Source: UBA4416 sp040386075 (lineage in GTDB: Bacteria > Bacteroidota > Bacteroidia > B-17B0 > Aurantibacillaceae). From it: a DNA stretch of 64,000 bases. The position numbers were made by a program, and so were the translations under genes. Numbering within the stretch: the first letter of the stretch is position 1; every line of letters starts with the position of its first letter. The stretch spans positions 62,001 to 126,000 of the forward strand of contig JAZKGE010000015.1 in NCBI GenBank assembly GCA_040386075.1, read 5' to 3'. The notes under the pieces are model-generated. The model did not search any database. It was not told where the DNA came from and saw only the letters and a program-made list of their open reading frames with translations. Shown piece by piece: positions 36,092 through 43,724 of this stretch.

Positions 36092-38554
36092 ATGATTAGG
36101 ATCGTTTTATTTTTCAGTTTTATAGTTGTTTTTTCAGGACTGTCTCTTTCTCAAAATCTGTATACTCAAACAGTAAGAGGTCAGATTACCGATAAAGTAT
36201 CCTCTGTAGCCTTGCCCGGTGTTATTGTGCGTTTGAGTAACGACAGTACTAAGAAATTTGTGACTACCACAGACGCCAATGGAAACTTTAAACTGGAAGG
36301 CATTCCTGTTGGCCGTCGTTCTTTTATCGTGAGCTTTTTTGGATATAATACATTGCCTTTAACAGATATCATTGTGTCATCCGGTAAAGAAACATTCTTA
36401 AATATAGAGTTAGAAGAATCTTTGGTGCAAATGGATGAAGTGGTGGTGAATGCAGATGAAGATAAAGATGTGGTGAATAATATGGAGGCAGTAAATGTAA
36501 AAACATTCAGTATTGAGGAAACAGAAAGATACCCCGGTTCACGCCAGGATCCTGCTCGTATGGCTTCTAATTTTGCAGGAGTACAGGGAACAAACGATAG
36601 CAGGAATGACATTGTCGTACGTGGAAATTCGCCTGCGGGTTTATTGTGGCGTTTAGAAGAAATTGACATTCCTAATCCAAATCACTTTGCAGTTGCGGGC
36701 TCTGCCGGTGGGCCAACGGCTATTATCAATAATAAATATTTGGCGAACTCTGAATTTTATACGGGCGCTTTTCCGGCAAATTATGGAAATGCTTTGGGAG
36801 GTGTATTCGATCTGAGAATGAGAAATGGTAATAATCAAAAACATGAACGCACATTTCAGTTTGGATTATTAGGAACAGAATTATCTTTGGAAGGCCCGAT
36901 AAGTAAGAAAAGCGGAAGTAGTTACTTTGTAAACTATAGATATTCTACTTTAAAAATGCTGGCAGGATTAAATATTAAACTGGGAACAAGCGCCGTGCCT
37001 CAGTATCAGGATGGCGCTTTTCGTTTTAATTTCCCTACTAAAAAAGCCGGAGTGTTCTCTCTAAGCGGAATAGGAGGGATGAGTACCATCAAGATCATTT
37101 TAAGTACACAAACCGAGAGACCAAAAGAATTGTACGGAGATCTGAATCGCGATCAGTACTTTGCCTCCAGTATGGGCGTTGCTATTTTAAATCACAGTTA
37201 TTCATTCAATAGCCGCACACTAATGAAAACCTCTGTAGCCTATAGCGGACAAGGATTAAATGTAAGTCATTATTTGGTATTACGCGATGAAAATTTCAAG
37301 CCAAACGATACATTGCCGAAAATTTTGGGTTATAATTTTTTAGAGACTAAAACTACTCTTGCCTGGTTCATCAAACATAAACTCAATCCAAAGAACAGTT
37401 TTAAAACAGGTTTTTTTGCAAATGCTTTTCATGTTAGTTTTTACGACGAGGCAAAGATCAATTCGCGATACGATACCATTGCGCAATACATTAATGATAA
37501 GTCTTACAAAACAAGGATCAATGCACAGGCCGATTTTTATTTGATACAACCTTACTTTGCTTTTGTGCATAAATTCAACGAAAAGTGGAGCACTAACCTA
37601 GGTGTGTTTGCGCAATACTTAACGTTAAATGAAAGCTGGGTGGTTGAACCAAGGGCGAGCTTGCGTTTTCAATTCAAGCCAAATCAATCTGTAAGTTTGG
37701 CTTATGGCATGCATAGTCAAATGCAGGCAACCTATTTGTATTTTGCAGCACCAGATAGTTTAGTGAGAGAAGGAAAGACATATTTTAATGCTACCAAACA
37801 ATTGGATAATCAAGGTTTAGGATTTACTAAAAGCCAGCATGGTGTATTGGGTTATGATCTGCAGGTCTCCAAACATTTCAGAACAAAGATCGAAGCTTAT
37901 TATCAATACCTGTGGAATGTGCCAGTGTATGCGGTCCCTTCAAGTGTATCGTTATTAAACAGAGGAGCAAGCTTTAACCGTTTTTTTCCTGTTTACACAA
38001 TGGAAAATAAAGGAACAGGTTATAATTATGGATTAGAATTGACCCTGGAAAAAACATTTCACAAGCATTATTTCTTTTTATATTCAGCCAGTTTGTTTGA
38101 TAGTAAATATACCGGCAGTAATGGTAAAACTTTTGATACCGATTTTAACGGACAATACATGATGAATTTATTAGCAGGTATAGAATATGAAATTGGTAAG
38201 TCTAAAAAGAATTCTATCAATGTATCTTCTAAGTTCACTTATGGTGGTGGCAAACGCTATTCACCGGTTGATGTAGCGGCAAGTAATGCCATTATGGATG
38301 TTGTAGCTGATAACGATAAGGTAAATACATTACAATTTGATCCATACAATCGGTTGGATCTGAGAATTGCTTATAAGATCAACGGTAAAAAGGCAAGCTA
38401 TGAGATAGCTTTAGATCTTATTAATTTAATGAACAGTAAAAATGTATTGGCCTTGAGTTACGCTCCAGATCCGGCTAATGTTAATGCCGATCCTTTAATT
38501 AAAAATTATCAATTGGGTTTTTTACCACTGTTTTATGTTAAGGTTGATTTTTAG
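36092..38554 (+). CDS. TonB-dependent receptor with N-terminal carboxypeptidase-regulatory-like domain
   Basis: An 820-residue outer-membrane receptor. Signal peptide (about 1-20), carboxypeptidase-D regulatory-like domain (about 28-112, VRGQITDKVSSVALPGVIV... GNFKLEGIPVG), plug domain (about 130-240, with QDPARMASNFAGVQG and VRGNSPAGLLWRLEEIDI) and a C-terminal 22-stranded barrel ending in the aromatic FYVKVDF. It imports a bulky ligand using TonB energy; the ligand is unknown. No SusD partner lies next to it, so it is not a polysaccharide-utilisation pair. The last 20 bp overlap the DUF481 gene, showing translational coupling. Confidence 0.93.
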   Translation: MIRIVLFFSFIVVFSGLSLSQNLYTQTVRGQITDKVSSVALPGVIVRLSNDSTKKFVTTTDANGNFKLEGIPVGRRSFIVSFFGYNTLPLTDIIVSSGKETFLNIELEESLVQMDEVVVNADEDKDVVNNMEAVNVKTFSIEETERYPGSRQDPARMASNFAGVQGTNDSRNDIVVRGNSPAGLLWRLEEIDIPNPNHFAVAGSAGGPTAIINNKYLANSEFYTGAFPANYGNALGGVFDLRMRNGNNQKHERTFQFGLLGTELSLEGPISKKSGSSYFVNYRYSTLKMLAGLNIKLGTSAVPQYQDGAFRFNFPTKKAGVFSLSGIGGMSTIKIILSTQTERPKELYGDLNRDQYFASSMGVAILNHSYSFNSRTLMKTSVAYSGQGLNVSHYLVLRDENFKPNDTLPKILGYNFLETKTTLAWFIKHKLNPKNSFKTGFFANAFHVSFYDEAKINSRYDTIAQYINDKSYKTRINAQADFYLIQPYFAFVHKFNEKWSTNLGVFAQYLTLNESWVVEPRASLRFQFKPNQSVSLAYGMHSQMQATYLYFAAPDSLVREGKTYFNATKQLDNQGLGFTKSQHGVLGYDLQVSKHFRTKIEAYYQYLWNVPVYAVPSSVSLLNRGASFNRFFPVYTMENKGTGYNYGLELTLEKTFHKHYFFLYSASLFDSKYTGSNGKTFDTDFNGQYMMNLLAGIEYEIGKSKKNSINVSSKFTYGGGKRYSPVDVAASNAIMDVVADNDKVNTLQFDPYNRLDLRIAYKINGKKASYEIALDLINLMNSKNVLALSYAPDPANVNADPLIKNYQLGFLPLFYVKVDF

Positions 38555-39293
38555 GAGTATTACAGTTTTTATTTTGGTGATGTCGGCAAGCATAAAGGCA
38601 CAAGTCGTCAATATTGAGGGCAAGCGCTTCATGAATGATACGAATGGTTGGGTTGGTAATGCTGATTTTAATTTTAATGTGTTTAATAATACACAACAAG
38701 TATTGCAATTTTCGAATACGTTAAGGGTACAATATCAAAAAAACCGAAGCCGGTTTATTTTATTGAATGATCTTAATTTTATTAAGGCGGGCAATACTGA
38801 TTTTGCCAATGCAGGTTATCAGCATTTCAGATATAATTATAAGGTAAATAAATGGGTAACCATGGAAGCATTTACGCAAACACAATATAACCCGGTCTTG
38901 AAATTGGATTTCAGGTATTTGATTGGTGCTGGTCCGCGATTAAAGTTATTGAAAAAGGAGCACGCTAAAATTTATGTTGCTGCTTTATATATGTATGAAT
39001 ACGATGATATTGTGGGCGACCCAATTAATTTATATGAGCATCGCATCAGTTCTTATGTAACCTGCACATTTTCTGTTCTTAAAAACCTGGAATTTACAAG
39101 CACAACCTTTTACCAACCTAATATTGAAAATACAGCAGATTACAGGATAGCAAATGATAGCGGACTAGAAATTCATATCAGTAAACATCTGAATTTTAAG
39201 TCGTCTTTCAATATGCTTTATGACACGTATCAACCCGTGGGAATACCAGACCTGGTATACTCCTTCAAAAACGGATTATCAATAAAATTTTAG
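38535..39293 (+). CDS. DUF481-type outer membrane beta-barrel protein
   Basis: A 252-residue exported protein (signal peptide about 1-23, ending SIKAQ) of the DUF481/YdiY class. Alternating beta strands (NADFNFNVFNNTQQVLQFSN, RSRFILLNDLNFIKAG, FRYLIGAGPRLKLL, HRISSYVTCTFSV) indicate a 12-to-14-stranded barrel, ending in LSIKF. It starts inside the end of the TonB-dependent receptor gene, so the three genes 35266-39293 form one operon and probably one outer-membrane machine. Confidence 0.82.
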   Translation: MLRLIFRSITVFILVMSASIKAQVVNIEGKRFMNDTNGWVGNADFNFNVFNNTQQVLQFSNTLRVQYQKNRSRFILLNDLNFIKAGNTDFANAGYQHFRYNYKVNKWVTMEAFTQTQYNPVLKLDFRYLIGAGPRLKLLKKEHAKIYVAALYMYEYDDIVGDPINLYEHRISSYVTCTFSVLKNLEFTSTTFYQPNIENTADYRIANDSGLEIHISKHLNFKSSFNMLYDTYQPVGIPDLVYSFKNGLSIKF

Positions 39294-39299
39294 AGAAAA

Positions 39300-39506
39300 T
39301 TATTTTTTGGTTGTATCAACTGAAACTGCACCATTTTTAGGTTGAATTGCAACTTCTGCCATTGCTGCGTCAATTGTACGGCCAATGGAATCGGAAATAC
39401 GTTTTGCATTTTCATGCATTTTAAATCTGTCTTCCGCTGCAGGCTTACATTTAACAATTACAAGCGTTAAAAACATAACTGATAGGATGATAGATACTTT
39501 TTTCAT
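39300..39506 (-). CDS. Mini-lipoprotein 1 (coiled-coil, paralogue of the next)
   Basis: A 68-residue protein counted from the ATG at 39504-39506; an open frame further upstream has no signal peptide and is ignored. The signal peptide ends at a lipobox-like VIVKC (C20; the Lys at -1 is unusual). The mature part KPAAEDRFKMHENAKRISDS is amphipathic and helical, followed by a short Thr/Lys tail. It shares its layout with the lipoprotein at 39790-40035: C20, xPxAEDR/xPSAEEK, KM, AK, DSI. Possible role: small Lpp-like tether or coiled-coil partner. No family name. Confidence 0.7.
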   Translation of the reverse strand: MKKVSIILSVMFLTLVIVKCKPAAEDRFKMHENAKRISDSIGRTIDAAMAEVAIQPKNGAVSVDTTKK

Positions 39507-39610
39507 AGAATGGGTTTGTGTTTGGTATTCGAATATAAAGATAATTTTTCTTTTGAATAAAAAATTAGGATTATTTATAAATAAAATGGCCTTGTTTAGT
39601 GAAACACAAA

Positions 39611-39728
39611 ATATCCCATACAAATTCCAAGATCAAGGCTTATCAAAAATTTAACAATGATTTTACTGGCGTAAATGAAGCAGGTAAATTTTTGGTGTAA
39701 CGCAGAGATTGGGATTTGTATGGGATAT
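39611..39728. repeat. 118-bp imperfect palindrome
   Basis: The 18-bp ends (39611-39628 and 39711-39728) are inverted copies with one mismatch (core ATATCCCATACAAAT). Inner arms also match: CAAAAATTTA on the left and its complement TAAATTTTTG on the right, and TTTAC/GTAAA at the centre. The whole element can fold into one long hairpin. No transposase frame and no clear target-site duplication. It may be a MITE-like element or a structured RNA. Confidence 0.6.
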
Positions 39729-39735
39729 GTATAAA

Positions 39736-39768
39736 TAAAAAGCCCACGTATCAGAGATACGTGGACCT
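39736..39768 (-). terminator. Intrinsic terminator of mini-lipoprotein 2
   Basis: On the minus strand, a perfect 9-bp stem (CCACGTATC at 39744-39752 pairing with 39756-39764) over a 3-nt loop, followed by a T run, about 22 bp after the stop at 39790. Confidence 0.88.
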
Positions 39769-39789
39769 TTCCTAACTAAACACAAATTC

Positions 39790-40035
39790 TTAGTGTCCTG
39801 TGTGAGCATCAGCAGCTGGAGCAGCTGTCTCAGTAGTTGCAGCAGCAGCAGTTGAATCTGGAGCTGTAGCTTCAGTCATAGCGCTTTCTAAAGAAGTAGA
39901 TAAAGCAGCAGCGATAGAATCAGCAGTTAATTTTGCTTGTTCTTCCATTTTAGCTTTTTCTTCAGCAGAAGGACCACAAGATACAACAGTTGTAGCGATG
40001 ATAGCTACTGCGATAATTGAAAATAATTTTGTCAT
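39790..40035 (-). CDS. Mini-lipoprotein 2 (Ala-rich, helical)
   Basis: An 81-residue protein with a clear lipoprotein signal (TTVVSC, C20). The mature start GPSAEEKAKMEEQAKLTADS is helical and parallels the neighbour at 39300-39506; the rest is Ala/Thr/Glu-rich and ends DAHTGH. It has its own terminator and a 193-bp upstream region that separates it from gmk. Small Ala-rich lipoproteins of this look can be abundant envelope proteins. No known family. Confidence 0.75.
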   Translation of the reverse strand: MTKLFSIIAVAIIATTVVSCGPSAEEKAKMEEQAKLTADSIAAALSTSLESAMTEATAPDSTAAAATTETAAPAADAHTGH

Positions 40036-40228
40036 TTTTTTGGTTTTAAAATTGTTTTGTTTGAGTTATTTGAACATTTATACCAAAACACGAAAAGGGT
40101 AACCCAAAAATAAATGAAAAAATCAATAAAATTTTCAACTAATTGAATTTCAGTGAATTAAATTTAAAATAAAAAGTGGTTACCTCTTTATTTGCTAAGA
40201 TTTTAATGCTAAAAAAAGAAAATAAGGG

Positions 40229-40801
40229 CTAGCATTTGATGAATTCGCTCACTACTTTTTCGGCTTTGATAAAAGCTTCTTCCAGAACCTCATTTAAGAT
40301 AAATACATCGAACAGGTCGGCTGTTTTGAGCTCTTTTTCGGCTTTTTCTACCCTACGGGCTATACTTTCCGGACTGTCGGTACTTCTTGAATTAAGTCTT
40401 TCTTCCAGGATCTTAATGCTTGGCGGCATCACAAATACCGCTAAAGCCTTTTCTTTGAATTGTTTTTTCAGGTTTAAACCACCCTCAACATCAATATCAA
40501 AGATCACATGCTTTCCTTTAGCCCAAATGCGGTCAACTTCACTTTTCAGAGTTCCATAATGGGTTCCGGCATATACTTCTTCCCATTCTAAAAACTCCTT
40601 ATTATCAATTTTTTGCTTGAATTCTTCTACGGTCAGGTAATGGTAATCTTTACCATTTTCCTCTATACCACGTTTAGGACGGCTTGTTGCGGATATGGAA
40701 AACTCTAATTTATCAGGGTATGTTTTCAGTAAATGCCTTACAATGGTAGTTTTACCGGAGCCGGATGGCGCAGAAAATATAATGAGTTTACCGTTTTTCA
40801 T
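40229..40801 (-). CDS. gmk: Guanylate kinase
   Basis: A 190-residue kinase converting GMP and ATP to GDP and ADP. It has the P-loop SAPSGSGKTT (10-19), the GMP-binding STRPKRGIEENGKDYHYL block (about 38-55, with an R and Y contact) and the EWEEVYAGTHYGT motif (about 71-83). I use the ATG at 40799-40801, with the P-loop right after it, rather than the TTG two codons upstream. It lies 46 bp after uvrC on the same strand. Confidence 0.96.
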   Translation of the reverse strand: MKNGKLIIFSAPSGSGKTTIVRHLLKTYPDKLEFSISATSRPKRGIEENGKDYHYLTVEEFKQKIDNKEFLEWEEVYAGTHYGTLKSEVDRIWAKGKHVIFDIDVEGGLNLKKQFKEKALAVFVMPPSIKILEERLNSRSTDSPESIARRVEKAEKELKTADLFDVFILNEVLEEAFIKAEKVVSEFIKC

Positions 40802-40847
40802 AGGCAAAGATAATAGTTTTTGTTAAAATAGAAAGAGGTTAACGAAA

Positions 40848-42662
40848 TCAGGTATCAGCCTGTTTCTTAAAAAACTCATATACCAAATTAGCTTTGGAGT
40901 TTCCAATAATGGCAGCTAATTCGGCTAAGGTTGCCTCTTTGATGCCTTTTACGGATTTAAGTTCGGTAAGTAATTTTTGCGCTGTTTTGTCGCTGATGCC
41001 TTTAATTTCTGAAAGCTCTGTTTTAAATGTTTCGCGACTTCGTTTGTTGCGATGATGCGTGATCCCAAAACGATGGGCTTCATCACGGATCTGTTGAATG
41101 ATCTTTAGAGTTTCAGAACGTTTATCCAGATACATTGGGATTGGGTCGCCCGGAAAATAAATTTCTTCCAAACGTTTGGCAATACCTATCACCGTTACTT
41201 TTCCCATCAGGTCCAATTTTCGTAAACTGATAATAGCGGCACCTAATTGACCTTTACCACCATCGATCACAATTAACTGTGGCATTGGGAGTTTTTCTTC
41301 AATAACCCTTGAGTAACGTCTAAAGATCACTTCTTCCATGGTTGCAAAATCATCCGGACCTATTACGGTTTTTACATTGAAATGACGGTATTCTTTTTTA
41401 GCGGGTTTACCATCAATAAATACCGGCATGGCACTTACCGCATATTCGCCCTGAATATTAGAGTTATCAAAGCCCTCAATGCGTCGAGGCTCTTCCTTCA
41501 TGCGAAGATCCTTCATCATTTGTTGCATAATTCGGTCGGTATGTCGTTCCGGATCGATGAGGGCTATTTGCTTGTCGCGTTCTTTTTTATAAGCTTCTGC
41601 ATTTCTGAAAGAAAGATCCATCAGATGTTTCTTGTCGCCAATTTTTGGAACCACGTATTTGGCATTTTCAAAAACCAATTCAGGTTCAAAGGGCACAAAA
41701 ATTTCTTTACTTAACGAATTGTATCGCTGTCTAATTTCATTGATTGCAAATACCAGCATCTCTTCATCCGTTTCATCCAGCTTCTTCTTAAACTCCAGGG
41801 TTTGTGCCTGGATGATGGTGCCATTCATTACTTTAAAATAATTGATATAAGCAGCTTTTTCATCACTGATAATGGCAAACACATCGGTATCTGTAATAGA
41901 TGGGTGAACAACAGTTGATTTACTTTGGTATTTTTCGAGCAGCTCTATTTTCTTTTTGATGTTACCGGCCTGTTCATATTCCAGTTTCTCGGCATGTTCA
42001 TGCATTAATTTTTTCAGATCCCTGATAGCAAAATTAATATCACCTTTAATGATCTGACGAATGTGGGTAATGCCCCTGTTGTAATCTTCCAGACTTTGTT
42101 TTCCAACACAAGGCGCTTTGCATTTACCGATCTGGTATTCTATACAAGCTTTAAATTTTCCGCTTTCGATGTTTTCTTCAGTTAGGTCGTAAGTGCAGGA
42201 ACGCAAAGGATATAATTGGCGGATCAGGTCCAATAAAATGAACATGGTAGTTACCGAAGGATACGGTCCATAATATTCTGTATCTTCTTTTTTTAGTTGC
42301 CGTGTATGGTAAACCCTTGGAAAACGCTCATTTTTAACAACGATCCAGGGATAAGTTTTATCATCGCGTAAGGCCACATTATATTTTGGAGAAAGGCTTT
42401 TGATCAAATTGTTCTCTAAGATCAAAGCATCCATTTCGGTATCTACTTTTACTGTTTGGATGTCGAATATTTTTCGAACCATTAACCGCAAACGAAAATT
42501 ATCGTGTTCTTTAGTGAAATACGAAGTCACTCGTTTTTTCAGGTTCTTTGCCTTGCCTACATATAGCAAATGATTATCGGCATCGTAATAGCGATATACA
42601 CCCGGAGTGTCGGGTAGGGTTTTTAAAAGGCTTAGGATATGATCTGAAAATGGATTCGCCAC
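40848..42662 (-). CDS. uvrC: Excinuclease ABC subunit C
   Basis: The dual-incision nuclease of nucleotide excision repair, 604 residues. The N-terminal GIY-YIG nuclease domain (about 15-93) has GVYRYYDADNHLLYVGKAKNL; a Cys-containing middle (CTYDLTEENIE, CIEYQIGKCKAPCVG) and a UVR domain (about 200-235) follow; the RNase H-like nuclease (about 390-520) has GFDNSNIQGEYAV and IDGGKGQL; two helix-hairpin-helix motifs end it (about 545-600). It starts with GTG at 42660-42662. It diverges from the glycosyltransferase to its right with about 34 bp between. Confidence 0.97.
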   Translation of the reverse strand: MANPFSDHILSLLKTLPDTPGVYRYYDADNHLLYVGKAKNLKKRVTSYFTKEHDNFRLRLMVRKIFDIQTVKVDTEMDALILENNLIKSLSPKYNVALRDDKTYPWIVVKNERFPRVYHTRQLKKEDTEYYGPYPSVTTMFILLDLIRQLYPLRSCTYDLTEENIESGKFKACIEYQIGKCKAPCVGKQSLEDYNRGITHIRQIIKGDINFAIRDLKKLMHEHAEKLEYEQAGNIKKKIELLEKYQSKSTVVHPSITDTDVFAIISDEKAAYINYFKVMNGTIIQAQTLEFKKKLDETDEEMLVFAINEIRQRYNSLSKEIFVPFEPELVFENAKYVVPKIGDKKHLMDLSFRNAEAYKKERDKQIALIDPERHTDRIMQQMMKDLRMKEEPRRIEGFDNSNIQGEYAVSAMPVFIDGKPAKKEYRHFNVKTVIGPDDFATMEEVIFRRYSRVIEEKLPMPQLIVIDGGKGQLGAAIISLRKLDLMGKVTVIGIAKRLEEIYFPGDPIPMYLDKRSETLKIIQQIRDEAHRFGITHHRNKRSRETFKTELSEIKGISDKTAQKLLTELKSVKGIKEATLAELAAIIGNSKANLVYEFFKKQADT

Positions 42663-42696
42663 TCTGTAAAGTTAAATTTTTTACTTAATTTGTAAC

Positions 42697-43674
42697 ATCT
42701 TTAAAAACAAAACCATATTTATTTCTCCCCTCGACTGGGGTCTTGGACATGCCACTAGGTGCGTGCCTTTGATCAAACAATTAATGACAGATAATGTTGT
42801 GATATTGGGCGTAACTAAAACTACTTCCCTGATCTTTGACGAGCATTTTCCGAATTTGAAAAAGATCGAACTGGAGCCTTACAAAATCACTTATTCCAGT
42901 AATTTACCATTAAGTATTAAGCTATTATTAGATGCACCACGCATTTTAAAGGTAATTAAAAGAGAAAAGCAACAGGTAGAAAAAATCATTAAAGAACATG
43001 CTATTGATGTGGTGATCAGCGATAATCGTTTTGGCTTACATAGTAAAAAGGCAGAATGTATTTATATAACGCATCAGTTAAACATACAGGCGGGATTGTT
43101 TTCGGTGATGGCTAATAAAATTCATCATCGCTATATTAAAAAATTTGATACCGTTTGGGTTCCCGACTTTGAAAATGAAACTCAAAGTTTAGCAGGAAAA
43201 CTTTCGAAAAAAGAGCTTTTCAAAAATGCAAGATATCTTGGAGCATTAAGTCGCTTGCCTATTTTAGAAGATACGGCAGAAGAATTTGATTACTTATGTT
43301 TGCTATCAGGACCTGAGCCATTGAGAACTGAGTTGGAAAAAATATTGATTGGAAAAGCAAATCAATCCAAAACGAGAATTTGTATTGTGAGAGGAACTAA
43401 TCGTGTTTTGACAACTATACCAAATAAAAGCATCAGTGTTATAAATATGCCTGGGGCTTCACAATTAAGCCATTTGATAAGCGCATCTAAAAAAATTGTT
43501 TGCCGTAGTGGTTACAGTACCTTAATGGATCTTCATCATTTGCAAAAAAAGAACTGTGTTTTAATTCCCACTCCTGGTCAGGATGAACAAGTTTATCTGG
43601 CTAGTTACTGGAAGGAGAAATTTGGAGCCAAAGTCATAACACAAAGAAATTTGAACCACTTTTTCTTTGATTGA
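42697..43674 (+). CDS. MurG-like glycosyltransferase without a canonical start codon
   Basis: The conserved N-terminal strand of this family, PLDWGLGHATRC, is encoded in frame at about 42727-42762, upstream of the first GTG (42763). Between an in-frame TAA (42673-42675) and that motif there is no ATG, GTG or TTG. The best reading starts at ATC 42697, giving 325 residues beginning FKNKTIFISPLDW; ATT 42688 or ATA 42715 are alternatives. The C-terminal half has the GYSTLMDLHHL and LIPTPGQDEQVYLASYW sequence typical of UDP-sugar-binding GT-B enzymes of the MurG-like kind. If GTG 42763 were used, the first 22 residues including the glycine loop would be lost. Divergent from uvrC. Function otherwise unknown. 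Confidence 0.7.
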   Translation: MFKNKTIFISPLDWGLGHATRCVPLIKQLMTDNVVILGVTKTTSLIFDEHFPNLKKIELEPYKITYSSNLPLSIKLLLDAPRILKVIKREKQQVEKIIKEHAIDVVISDNRFGLHSKKAECIYITHQLNIQAGLFSVMANKIHHRYIKKFDTVWVPDFENETQSLAGKLSKKELFKNARYLGALSRLPILEDTAEEFDYLCLLSGPEPLRTELEKILIGKANQSKTRICIVRGTNRVLTTIPNKSISVINMPGASQLSHLISASKKIVCRSGYSTLMDLHHLQKKNCVLIPTPGQDEQVYLASYWKEKFGAKVITQRNLNHFFFD

Positions 43675-43724
43675 TCAATTCACAATTACGGTTTCATAAC
43701 TCTGTTCACACAGTTAATAGATGA

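Noticed and set aside
39507..39623. N-terminal extension of mini-lipoprotein 1
   Set aside because: The upstream part has no family signal and would bury the lipoprotein signal peptide inside the protein; the ATG at 39506 fits better.
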